From the NCBI GenBank assembly GCA_000437315.1, contig FR899415.1, positions 1 through 64,000 on the forward strand: a stretch of DNA of 64,000 bases, in the 5' to 3' direction. The notes beneath the pieces were generated by a model that did not search any database, had not been told where the DNA came from, and was given only the letters and a program-made list of their open reading frames with translations. The stretch is from Mycoplasma sp. CAG:472 (GTDB lineage: Bacteria; Bacillota_I; Bacilli_A; RF39; UBA660). This document shows, in pieces, positions 7,655 through 15,147 of the stretch (positions are counted from its first letter, which is position 1; each line of letters starts with the position of its first letter). The position numbers and the translations under genes are program-made.

Positions 7655-10166
7655 ACTCTATAATAAATGGATTTGTAAACGAACCATCTCCAGATGCAAA
7701 TTCAGTTCCTGGTTTTAATGATACAGAAGGACGAACACCAAATTCATTTGTCACACTATTACCAATAGCGCCACCACTACGTTCTAGATGCATTGCACTA
7801 GAAAAACCCCCCCAAAGACTACTAGGAGAAATAAGCCAAACTTCTTGTCCATTATTAAAGTAATGACTGCTTCTTCCATAGCCTGCTAAACTTAATTCTG
7901 GTGCTGATAATAATCCTATAGGGTATTGTAATTTTGCTTTTGAATTACTCATGCTAAATCTATCAGTTTCATTTGTGCACATTAAACTTTGATTATCAAA
8001 CCATACGTTTTTAAAATATAATTCGTGATTATAGTCTAATCTAAATATAACTCCTCCATTTGGATTCCAAGCACCTAAACTAGATATGCTTCGATCATTG
8101 CAAAATATTGTATCTTCAAGCTTTTCAGTATAACTTATCATATTTTCTTTATACCATAAATCTATATATGCTTTTATTGTACTATCTTTTGTATTTACAT
8201 CATCTGCATATAACATTTCATTTAATGCGTCATTTACTGATTTTCCTCCAGTTATATTTATATAATGAATTGAACCGGGCTCACCATCGCCATCATACGA
8301 ATGTACATAGTTAATAGACGCACAGGTTGTTCCATCATTTAAGCATGAATAGTGATAATTATTTATTTTTGAATATTCTACAGCAAATTGATCAGTATTT
8401 ATTATTATTGTATCATTTAATGTATATGTTCCATTTGTATAAGTAAACGACTTGCCAAAAACATAATTAACCCCATTGTCGGTTCCATCTATATCACCGT
8501 TCGATAATAGATAATAAAAATAATTACCAAAAACTGAATTATCATAACTTGTAATATAATATACTTTTGTACAAGTATTTGTTGCAGATGAACTATTGCA
8601 TGTATATTTTCCTACCAAAGAACCTTTATCTGAAGTTGAGTCATTAAATGAAGCTATTGTTGAACTATCAAGTGTATATTTATTTGCACTGGTATCATAA
8701 GTTACGGAATCCGCATACATTATAGTCCCTGAAGGAGAAAAATAATTCAAAATTTTTTTTGTTGAACTAGGATACGCTGTATTATACATATACCCTGCAT
8801 AAGCTGGAGAGTTATCCTCTTCATTAAATGCAATTGTTCCTATTTGTGAATCTTCCCCTGTATTATTGCAAGTTTTTATTGGTTCTCCAACAGCTTTTCC
8901 TATACTAAATGTTACAGTATCACTTCCTGATGAATTAAATTCACTTTTACTGTATTCCACTTTTAATACATCCGTTTGAGTTAAACCTTTAAGTACAATA
9001 GTACCCGATTGAGTTCCACTATAACCATTGGAATTTGCTAATGGTACACCATTTTTATAAAATTTGGCTTTGTCATAAACTGATTCTGATGACATTACAT
9101 ATGATAAATAATAATCTCCAGCAGTATCTATTGTAAAAGTTATCGTTCCTGTAGACTTATTTGTTTTATTTGTACTTACCCAAGTTTTTGATGTACTATC
9201 AAATGTATAAGGATATTTTTCATCATTGCTAATTAATTTATAATTATTCTCATTAATATTTTCAAAATTTCCATATTTTTCATAATATCCATTATATACT
9301 ATTTTTACTCCACCAGTTTCTGTTGTTCTTACTATCTTCCAACAAAAACCTCCAAATAAAACATTATTATTTTGAACATTGTCTTTATAATAATATATTG
9401 AATTTGCATAAGTATCTGCTCCTTCTCCTGTATAAAGACCTAAATATGTTTTATCTTGATTATATCTATTTTCAATAGTATGGTATAAATCAGGTTTTAA
9501 CTCTCCGATAGTAGTACCACTTCCAAGTGTTAAATACGCATTTAATGTTTTATCCATAGTGGAGCCATTACCTAGATCACCTTCATCTTTATCTATCCAT
9601 AGATATAAGCTAAATGTTTTTGTAGTATTAGCATTTACTATACCACTACCTACACTAAATCCATTTTTTAATGTTTCATTTTTAATAGATAATAATTGTT
9701 TTTGAATAGTACTATCTAAAATATATTCATTTGTTATAAGTGTTCCACTTGTTGGAGTAACTCCTTTTTCAGTTAAAGTATATTTTAATGCTTTAATTGG
9801 CATTGTATTAAAGCTATTTGGTACAAGAAGTAAATTAAATGATTGATTACCACCACAATTATTTTGAATTGTAACTTCTGTTTTATAAACATCAGAACTT
9901 AATGCTTTTGCATCTGATACTGGTACAGCATATTCATTTGATAAAGTAATATTATTTGAACTTAACTGAAGTGACATACATAAATTAGCACCATTTATTG
10001 TAACATTAGTATTTGCATTATTATTTGAACTTGCTACTTTAAAAAATGCATAAGAAATTGATATACCCGTACACATTATTAATAAAAAAGTTATAATTAA
10101 TAAAATTTTTTTATTTGTATTCATAATTATAATTTCTTTTAGTGAGTTTTTTACTTTAAATCTCAT
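7653..10166 (-). CDS. Large secreted or membrane-anchored surface protein
   Basis: An 837-residue protein. The ATG at 10166 has a clear GGAG site; an internal ATG at 10124 would shorten the signal n-region by 14 residues. A hydrophobic helix (LLIITFLLIMCTGISI) ends in SYAFF, as in TasA/camelysin-type exported proteins, followed by a beta-rich domain. Further on are FGGFCWKIVRTTETGGVKIVYNG, an IFCNDRS segment, and a C-terminal VRPSVSLKPGTEF...NPF. This is a divergent version of the domain in the 10460-12031 and 977-2224 products. No LPxTG is visible; anchoring is probably by an uncleaved signal helix. It is a single-gene unit with its own terminator and the 10201-10367 element upstream. Role unknown, adhesion inferred. 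Confidence 0.75.
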   Translation of the reverse strand: MRFKVKNSLKEIIIMNTNKKILLIITFLLIMCTGISISYAFFKVASSNNNANTNVTINGANLCMSLQLSSNNITLSNEYAVPVSDAKALSSDVYKTEVTIQNNCGGNQSFNLLLVPNSFNTMPIKALKYTLTEKGVTPTSGTLITNEYILDSTIQKQLLSIKNETLKNGFSVGSGIVNANTTKTFSLYLWIDKDEGDLGNGSTMDKTLNAYLTLGSGTTIGELKPDLYHTIENRYNQDKTYLGLYTGEGADTYANSIYYYKDNVQNNNVLFGGFCWKIVRTTETGGVKIVYNGYYEKYGNFENINENNYKLISNDEKYPYTFDSTSKTWVSTNKTNKSTGTITFTIDTAGDYYLSYVMSSESVYDKAKFYKNGVPLANSNGYSGTQSGTIVLKGLTQTDVLKVEYSKSEFNSSGSDTVTFSIGKAVGEPIKTCNNTGEDSQIGTIAFNEEDNSPAYAGYMYNTAYPSSTKKILNYFSPSGTIMYADSVTYDTSANKYTLDSSTIASFNDSTSDKGSLVGKYTCNSSSATNTCTKVYYITSYDNSVFGNYFYYLLSNGDIDGTDNGVNYVFGKSFTYTNGTYTLNDTIIINTDQFAVEYSKINNYHYSCLNDGTTCASINYVHSYDGDGEPGSIHYINITGGKSVNDALNEMLYADDVNTKDSTIKAYIDLWYKENMISYTEKLEDTIFCNDRSISSLGAWNPNGGVIFRLDYNHELYFKNVWFDNQSLMCTNETDRFSMSNSKAKLQYPIGLLSAPELSLAGYGRSSHYFNNGQEVWLISPSSLWGGFSSAMHLERSGGAIGNSVTNEFGVRPSVSLKPGTEFASGDGSFTNPFIIE

Positions 10167-10200
10167 AACTACTCCAAACCTACATAAATAGGGGCTTAAG

Positions 10201-10367
10201 TTTTCTTAAATCTGGTAGATTTGAGAAAACTTACCCACGTATTTACGTATCTTACTACTAAAGTATACCATTAATTCTAATAAAAATCTAGTAGTATATC
10301 CCATAAAATAAGCATTGATTTTTCTCAAATCTACCAGATAAGAGAAAATACGAACAAGATAAACACT
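10201..10367 (-). repeat. Inverted-repeat element, copy 1, upstream of the 837-aa surface gene
   Basis: Arms at about 10201-10229 and 10319-10348 are inverted repeats (minus-strand core CTGGTAGATTTGAGAAAA pairing with TTTTCTCAAATCTACCAG). The ~90-base interior is nearly identical to copy 2, including a conserved TATGGGATATACTACTAGAT, an inner hairpin (ACTACTA / TAGTAGT) and a CTTGTTCG block before the element. Between copies the outer parts of the two arms change together, so pairing is kept. It lies between the terminator of the 523-aa gene and the start of the 837-aa gene. It could be a structured cis-regulatory RNA or an invertible promoter segment; the interior holds GGTATACT, a possible -10. 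Confidence 0.7.
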
Positions 10368-10404
10368 AGTTAAAATGAGGTTCATTGTAATATTTAAAAT
10401 TAAT

Positions 10405-10437
10405 AAAAAAATTAACATATTTCTATGCTAATTTTTT
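10405..10437 (-). terminator. Terminator after the 523-aa surface gene
   Basis: Minus-strand stem AAAAAATTAGCATA / TATGTTAATTTTTT with a GAAA loop, running into further T residues, 23 bases after the stop codon. Confidence 0.75.
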
Positions 10438-10459
10438 AAACATGAATTTATATTTTACT

Positions 10460-12031
10460 TTAACTTACAGTGTAAATGTTATTATAGGTTCCATCACCAG
10501 TTAATATAACATCTTTTGAAAGATTTATTACTGGCCTAATGCCAACTGTGTCGGCAGCAGTAGTATTATTAACACGATAATTACCAAGTCTTCCTGTATC
10601 CTTAATAGTAAATTCGTTTGCTCGTGAACTACTATAATATATTGGTGAAATACTCCAATTATATTGGTTCGTATAAAGATAATATTCTGTATTGCCCGTG
10701 TTTGCTGATCCTCCTGCCATCGCCATTTCATCGGCAGTTATTAAACCTATAGGGTGTGTTAATACACCATTTCCATTTAATGCTGATACAGTAAATTTAT
10801 CACTTGAAGTTGGACAAATTAAAGTTGGATTTTTATTTTTAGAAAGTCTTATAAAAGCTCCATAATCATAGTATACTCCTGATGATTGCCAATCGCTTAT
10901 TTCTCCAGGGGTAACGCTGGTATCTAAGGTTACACTTCTATCACCGCAAAAAGGTTGATCTGAAACTAATTTTTTTATTGAATTATCTGTATTCATCGTA
11001 GTTTTTTTATACCACTCATCAATTTGGTTTTTTGCTATACTTGATGTTCCATAGCCATGTTGCTCTCCTATTGTATACATATATCCAACATATTCCGTTT
11101 TATCATATTCTTCATTATATGCATATGTTGCTTCATTTATTTGTGTACCTTTACCTGTCATTACTACTGCTGTATTGCTTGTTGGAGCGGTTGTTCCAGA
11201 ATAAATCATTCTTATTGAACCATCACCGTTTATTCTAATTATTCTCCAATAAATATCACTTCCACTACTATCTTTACCAAATTCTACCCAATTATTATCT
11301 ACTGCTCCTCTAAAATAATAAGATTTTCCAAGATCATCTTCTGCTGCATACATACCATCATTTGTAGTAGATATAGTGTTAAAATCAGGTGTACCTTTTC
11401 CTTCAATATAACTTTTAGCATTTTCTACAGTTGCTGCACCATTTCCATTATTGAGCAAAATAGTTTCCCACCCTTTAGAAATATTTACTACTATACCATC
11501 TCGATATTTTGTAACATTTCCGTAAGAATCTTTTAACCATAAATAATATGTTCCTGAATTAGTTAACGAAGTATTTAAAGTGTATGATGAACCATTTATA
11601 TTTGTCCAATCACTCGGTTCACTTGTACTTGTGGTTATTGCATAACAACATAAGCTTTTTTTACTATTAAATGATGCACTTAAATTATTTCCATTTAATG
11701 AAACATTACTTATAGTTGGTTTTTCTACTTTTTCAAAATATAGTGAACATCTATCACTACCTAAAAATGAAAATCCAATTTGTCCTGTGGAGTTATTATA
11801 GCTTTTAACTTTACCACCATTTTCACAAACTGTTTTTTCTTCATTTAAAACATAACTACCAATGGGTATTGAGGTAGAACTTGTATAATTCCCATCACCA
11901 TTTTCATCAATCATTATTGCTAAATTACTTTTTGGTCTAGGTGTATTGCTTTTATTTTTATATAAAATATTTATGCCTATAATTCCTATAATCAATAATA
12001 CGAACAAGCTAATTTTAATTTTATTATTCAT
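10460..12031 (-). CDS. Anchored surface protein with WRIIRING-type ectodomain
   Basis: A 523-residue protein with a good AAGAGG site before the ATG. A basic N-terminus and one hydrophobic helix (ISLFVLLIIGIIGINILY, no obvious cleavage site) suggest an N-terminal membrane anchor. Residues about 40-175 are beta-rich with a Cys pair and Ig-like character (GTYYLWLKDSYGNVTKY). The C-terminal 330 residues carry the shared domain: YYFRGAVDNNW, YWRIIRINGDGSIRMIYSG, VVMTGKG, FCGDRS, IGLITADEMAMAGG, and the ending VGIRPVINL. Long stretches are almost identical to the pilin-anchored protein at 977-2224. It forms a single-gene unit with the inverted-repeat element upstream. Ligand and function are unknown. 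Confidence 0.75.
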   Translation of the reverse strand: MNNKIKISLFVLLIIGIIGINILYKNKSNTPRPKSNLAIMIDENGDGNYTSSTSIPIGSYVLNEEKTVCENGGKVKSYNNSTGQIGFSFLGSDRCSLYFEKVEKPTISNVSLNGNNLSASFNSKKSLCCYAITTSTSEPSDWTNINGSSYTLNTSLTNSGTYYLWLKDSYGNVTKYRDGIVVNISKGWETILLNNGNGAATVENAKSYIEGKGTPDFNTISTTNDGMYAAEDDLGKSYYFRGAVDNNWVEFGKDSSGSDIYWRIIRINGDGSIRMIYSGTTAPTSNTAVVMTGKGTQINEATYAYNEEYDKTEYVGYMYTIGEQHGYGTSSIAKNQIDEWYKKTTMNTDNSIKKLVSDQPFCGDRSVTLDTSVTPGEISDWQSSGVYYDYGAFIRLSKNKNPTLICPTSSDKFTVSALNGNGVLTHPIGLITADEMAMAGGSANTGNTEYYLYTNQYNWSISPIYYSSSRANEFTIKDTGRLGNYRVNNTTAADTVGIRPVINLSKDVILTGDGTYNNIYTVS

Positions 12032-12066
12032 AATTGCCTCTTTTCCATATAAATACTAGGATAGGC

Positions 12067-12232
12067 TTTCTTAAATTATATAGATTTGAGAAAACTTACC
12101 CTCGTATTTACGTATCTTACTACCATAGTATACCATTAATTTTAGGGAAAATCTAGTAGTATATCCCATAAAATAAGCATTGATTTTTCTCAAATCTATA
12201 TATTTTAGGAAAAAACGAACAAGGTAAATACT
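12067..12232 (-). repeat. Inverted-repeat element, copy 2, upstream of the 523-aa surface gene
   Basis: Same layout and orientation as copy 1. Arms lie at about 12067-12094 and 12184-12215 (minus-strand core ATATAGATTTGAGAAAA pairing with TTTTCTCAAATCTATAT). Interior differences from copy 1 preserve pairing; for example the inner hairpin arm ATTTT/AGAAT of copy 1 becomes ATTTT/AAAAT. It starts 35 bases upstream of the start codon of the 523-aa gene. Confidence 0.7.
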
Positions 12233-12304
12233 GGGATTATAAATAATATAACTAAACAAATATAGTTGTAAAGAATTTAAACTTTTTTAATAAAATTTAA
12301 TATA

Positions 12305-13600
12305 ATGAAATTATTTAAAAATAAATTTTTTACATCTACATTTATTCTTATGTTAAGTGGACTTTCTACTAAAGTATTGGGTCTTATTATAAAAATAATA
12401 TTTACAAGAATTGTAGGAAATACCACTATAAGTTTATATACAATTGTAATGCCAACATATTCTTTACTTTTAACTATTGGTACATTTGCTATGCCTACTA
12501 CAATTGCTAAATTAATTGCTCAAAATAAAGATAAAAAAGTATTAAATAATGCTTTAAATATAATATTAGTATTAAATATTTCATTAATAATAATTATGTT
12601 TATAGTAAGTCCATTTATAGCAAATAATCTTTTAAAGGAACCTAAAACATATTATTTATTAATTGCTATGGCATTAACGTTACCTTTTTCTTCGATAGCT
12701 TGTATATTCAAAGGATACTTTTATGGTATACAAAAAAATTACCCTCATGTACTTTCAAATACTGTAGAACAATTAATAAGACTTATTTTAATTCTTACAG
12801 TTATACCTAAATTAATTGAAATTTCTTATGTTCATGCAGCTGTTGGTTTAATACTAACATTTCTTTTTACTGAGGCTGCATCGATAATAGTATTTTCTAT
12901 ATGTATGAATAAAAAAGATGTTAAGACTATGTATAAATTATCTTATTCAAAAAAAGATATAAAAGATATTTTAAATTTATCTATACCAACAGTTACAAGT
13001 AGAATTATTGGAAATATATGTTATTTTTTTGAACCAATTATTCTAACTAATATACTTTTATATAAAGGTTATTCCCATTATTTTATTTTAACAGAATATG
13101 GTGCATATAATGCTTATGCAATTTCTACTTTAACAATACCATCATTTTTTATAAGTGCTATTTCTCTTGCTCTTATTCCTGAAATATCTAAATATAATGA
13201 AAATAATAATACTTATTATGTTAAAAAAAGATTAAAAGAAGCATGCGTATATACATTTATTATTGGACTTATTTCAACTTTTTGTATATTTATTTTTCGA
13301 AATGAACTATTATTCTTTTTATATAAAACTACTCTTGGTACTGATTATATAAAACTTCTTGCTCCATTTTTTATATTGTTTTATTTTGAAAGTATATTTG
13401 CCTCTTTTATGCAAGGTATAGGTAAAGCTAAAGTAACACTTAAAATAACTATTTTTTCTGGTATTGTTAAATTATTATTTTTAAGTATATTATCTTTTTT
13501 AGAAATTGGTATATATGGTCTTTTAATTGCAGAAATAATAAATATCATTTTAGTGGTTTTTCTTAACTATTATTATATTAATAAATATTTTAGGCACTAA
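12305..13600 (+). CDS. spoVB: SpoVB-like stage V sporulation / lipid II-type flippase family protein
   Basis: A 431-residue polytopic membrane protein of the MOP/MATE polysaccharide-flippase superfamily. It opens with MKLFKNKFFTSTFILMLSGLSTKVLGLI and shows alternating hydrophobic helices to the end. SpoVB is needed for spore cortex peptidoglycan synthesis. Location near rsh and a comN-like gene matches B. subtilis. The ATG lacks a ribosome binding site and follows AT-rich sequence directly, so it may be leaderless or start elsewhere. A general lipid flippase (MurJ/Wzx-like) is the alternative. Confidence 0.8.
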   Translation: MKLFKNKFFTSTFILMLSGLSTKVLGLIIKIIFTRIVGNTTISLYTIVMPTYSLLLTIGTFAMPTTIAKLIAQNKDKKVLNNALNIILVLNISLIIIMFIVSPFIANNLLKEPKTYYLLIAMALTLPFSSIACIFKGYFYGIQKNYPHVLSNTVEQLIRLILILTVIPKLIEISYVHAAVGLILTFLFTEAASIIVFSICMNKKDVKTMYKLSYSKKDIKDILNLSIPTVTSRIIGNICYFFEPIILTNILLYKGYSHYFILTEYGAYNAYAISTLTIPSFFISAISLALIPEISKYNENNNTYYVKKRLKEACVYTFIIGLISTFCIFIFRNELLFFLYKTTLGTDYIKLLAPFFILFYFESIFASFMQGIGKAKVTLKITIFSGIVKLLFLSILSFLEIGIYGLLIAEIINIILVVFLNYYYINKYFRH

Positions 13601-13642
13601 ACATCTTGCATAATTATATAAATAAATGTTATATTATAAATA

Positions 13643-13670
13643 GGTAAACGTGAAGGAAGTTCACGTTACC
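13643..13670. other. Hairpin at the 3' end of the candidate type I toxin locus
   Basis: GGTAAACGTGAA and TTCACGTTACC pair with one bulged A around a 5-base loop. On the minus strand it lies 18 bases after the small toxin-like gene. Its AGGTAACG can also pair with CGTTACCT in the 5' leader of that transcript (13905-13912). On the plus strand it directly follows TTGCAT and TATATT/TATAAA sequences (13609-13640) that could start an antisense RNA. Confidence 0.5.
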
Positions 13671-13687
13671 TAAACAAGTAGATAGCG

Positions 13688-13840
13688 CTATCCGGCTATA
13701 ATAGATTTCAAAATATGGAATAACCACATAATGATTTCTATCATAATCTGGACGGCGCGTTTTATATACTCTGGGTAGCTATTCCAGAGTAACAAAACGA
13801 TAATCAAAATTACTACTCTTTCGAGGTTCTTTTTGCTCAT
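13688..13840 (-). CDS. Small hydrophobic peptide, candidate type I toxin
   Basis: A 50-residue peptide starting MSKKNLERVV, with one strong hydrophobic helix (VVILIIVLLLW) and a second amphipathic or hydrophobic stretch (IMIEIIMWLFHIL). It has the strongest ribosome binding site in the region (AAAGGAGG, 9 bases from the ATG) and a clear promoter at 13938-13965, giving a ~90-base structured leader. Base composition is visibly richer in G+C than its neighbours. Leader and 3' end contain complementary 8-base sequences, as in many type I toxin mRNAs. No known toxin family (Fst/Ldr, TxpA, BsrG) is recognised by sequence, so the toxin role is inference. Confidence 0.6.
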   Translation of the reverse strand: MSKKNLERVVILIIVLLLWNSYPEYIKRAVQIMIEIIMWLFHILKSIIAG

Positions 13841-13937
13841 TTACATTCCTCCTTTCATCTAGTGAAAAATCTTGGTGCACCAAAACCCCTAGAAAAAATT
13901 AAGAAGGTAACGCCATTTCCTGCACGTTCGAGTAGTT

Positions 13938-13965
13938 ATTATATATATAAAATTTATGATTGCAA
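13938..13965 (-). promoter_or_regulatory. Promoter of the small hydrophobic peptide gene
   Basis: On the minus strand TTGCAA (13960-13965), a 16-base spacer and TATAAT (13938-13943). The transcript would begin near 13931, about 90 bases before the start codon. Confidence 0.6.
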
Positions 13966-14046
13966 GGATTTCGACAAAACATGTCAAAACAAGACATGAA
14001 AAAGATAGAAAATAAAGATATTAGACTTAAAAAATAAATAAATATG

Positions 14047-14055
14047 TGCTATAAT
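14047..14055 (+). promoter_or_regulatory. Extended -10 promoter of the 39-aa peptide gene
   Basis: TGCTATAAT is an extended -10 (TATAAT at 14050-14055). No good -35 is present at 17 bases. Confidence 0.45.
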
Positions 14056-14076
14056 GCTTATAGAAAGGGATTGAAG

Positions 14077-14196
14077 ATGAAAAAAAGTACTAAAAAACCA
14101 GAAATGATTGAGAAAAGTAAGTTTTATGCCCTACTTATGGTAACTGCTGTTTTAGCGGCTGTAATCGTATTTCTAATTTGCTATATGTTTTTATAA
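14077..14196 (+). CDS. Small single-pass membrane peptide
   Basis: A 39-residue peptide beginning MKKSTKKPEMIEKSKFYALL. A Lys-rich cytoplasmic N-terminus is followed by one transmembrane helix (LLMVTAVLAAVIVFLICYMF). AAAGGGA precedes the ATG and an extended -10 promoter lies just upstream. It sits immediately before the tRNA-Arg gene. Layout and composition look genuine, but no family is recognised. Confidence 0.55.
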   Translation: MKKSTKKPEMIEKSKFYALLMVTAVLAAVIVFLICYMFL

Positions 14197-14207
14197 TATA
14201 GCATCTT

Positions 14208-14284
14208 GTCCTCGTAGCTCAGCTGGATAGAGCGACCCCCTCCTAAGGGGTAGGTCAGAGGTTCAAATCCCCCCGAGGACGCCA
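14208..14284 (+). tRNA. tRNA-Arg (anticodon CCT)
   Basis: Acceptor arms GTCCTCG / CGAGGAC pair fully. The D arm is GCTCAGCTGGATAGAGC, and the anticodon stem ACCCC / GGGGT closes a CTCCTAA loop, so the anticodon is CCT (reads AGG, Arg). The T arm contains GTTCAAATC, and CCA is encoded at 14282-14284. Confidence 0.95.
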
Positions 14285-14298
14285 CTTAATAAAAATCC

Positions 14299-14320
14299 CC
14301 TACTTTATGTAGGTTTTTTT
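14299..14320 (+). terminator. Terminator after tRNA-Arg
   Basis: CCTAC / GTAGG stem with a TTTAT loop, followed by seven T. Confidence 0.8.
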
Positions 14321-14329
14321 ATGAAATAC

Positions 14330-14358
14330 TTGACATTAAAGTATATAAATCTTATAAT
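14330..14358 (+). promoter_or_regulatory. Consensus sigma-A promoter of rpsD
   Basis: TTGACA (14330-14335), a 17-base spacer and TATAAT (14353-14358) make a perfect consensus promoter, as expected for a ribosomal protein gene. Confidence 0.85.
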
Positions 14359-14376
14359 AAATATGCAATTTAAATT

Positions 14377-14432
14377 GGCAGTGATATTAATTTGTATAAT
14401 GTGTTTACTTCAAAATAAAGTAATCTTCTGCC
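14377..14432 (+). promoter_or_regulatory. Putative S4 autoregulatory leader of rpsD
   Basis: The ~150-base leader begins with a structure closed by GGCAG (14377-14381) and CTGCC (14428-14432), containing a TTTACTT / AAGTAA inner helix. Firmicute rpsD mRNAs carry an S4-binding leader that represses translation, and size and position fit. Detailed match to the known motif was not verified. Confidence 0.5.
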
Positions 14433-14514
14433 TAAGATGAAATTATTGTAAACTCCCTATACTAAATTAATACCTATCTTTTTATTTGTAATATTTGAAA
14501 GGAGGAAAATAGAT

Positions 14515-15117
14515 ATGTCTAGATATACAGGATCTACATATAAAAAATCAAGAAGATATGGTTTCTCTACACTTGAAACTGGTAAAGAACTTGCAAAAAG
14601 ACCTTATGCACCAGGTGCACATGGTAAAGACAAAAGAAGAAAATTAAGTGAATATGGAATCCAACTTCAAGAAAAACAAAAAGTAAGAGTTATGTATGGA
14701 CTTACTGAAAAACAATTTAGAAAAGTATTTGATAGAGCATCTAAAATGCATGGTATTGCTGGTGAAAACTTACTAGTATTACTTGAATCAAGACTTGATA
14801 ATTTAGTTTATCGTATGGGACTTGCTAGAACAAGAAGAGCTGCAAGACAAATTGTTAACCATGGACACATTTTAGTAAATGATGTTAAAGTTGACATTCC
14901 ATCATATACTTGTAAACCTGGAGATGTAATTTCAGTTAAAGAAAATTCTTTAGACCATGCTGGTATTAGAGAAACTATTGAACTAGGAATTAAAACTCCT
15001 GCTTATGTAGAATTTGATTCTAAAAAACTTACTGGAAAATATGTTAGAATTCCAGATAGAAGTGAATTAAATCAAGAAATTAATGAACAATTAATCGTTG
15101 AGTTCTACAATAGATAA
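14515..15117 (+). CDS. rpsD: 30S ribosomal protein S4
   Basis: A 200-residue protein of full length. S4 binds 16S rRNA early in 30S assembly and has ribosomal ambiguity and fidelity roles. [18 protein letters not shown], the YAPGAHGK segment, the S4 RNA-binding fold ([20 protein letters not shown], then [14 protein letters not shown]) and C-terminal [20 protein letters not shown] are all clear. A strong AAAGGAGG precedes the ATG. The N-terminal zinc-binding Cys residues of some S4 proteins are absent, so this is the Cys-less form. It is a single-gene operon as in Bacillus. Confidence 0.98.
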   Translation: MSRYTGSTYKKSRRYGFSTLETGKELAKRPYAPGAHGKDKRRKLSEYGIQLQEKQKVRVMYGLTEKQFRKVFDRASKMHGIAGENLLVLLESRLDNLVYRMGLARTRRAARQIVNHGHILVNDVKVDIPSYTCKPGDVISVKENSLDHAGIRETIELGIKTPAYVEFDSKKLTGKYVRIPDRSELNQEINEQLIVEFYNR

Positions 15118-15120
15118 TCA

Positions 15121-15147
15121 AAAAAAGAAGATCACTCTTCTTTTTTT
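15121..15147. terminator. Bidirectional terminator between rpsD and the M16 peptidase gene
   Basis: AAAAAAGAAGA and TCTTCTTTTTTT around a TCAC loop; A-run and T-run flank the stem, so it works for both convergent genes. Confidence 0.85.

Noticed and set aside
8108..8314. Plus-strand frames inside the large surface genes (also 11032-11238)
   Set aside because: Antisense to long, well-supported coding regions; no start signals.
10201..10367. Known riboswitch classes (c-di-GMP, cobalamin, T-box) for the element
   Set aside because: None of their signature sequences (for example the T-box AGGGTGGNACC or the GEMM core) is present.
10206..10418. A 70-codon minus-strand frame in the element, paralleled by 62 codons at 12071-12259, with similar peptides (YFMGYTTRF...)
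   Set aside because: Similarity follows from the conserved inverted-repeat DNA; changes do not favour third codon positions, the arms covary as base pairs, and neither frame has a ribosome binding site.
10201..12232. MITE-type transposable element for the two copies
   Set aside because: Transposon ends should be the same in both copies; here the arm ends differ between copies while matching within each copy, and no target-site duplication is evident.
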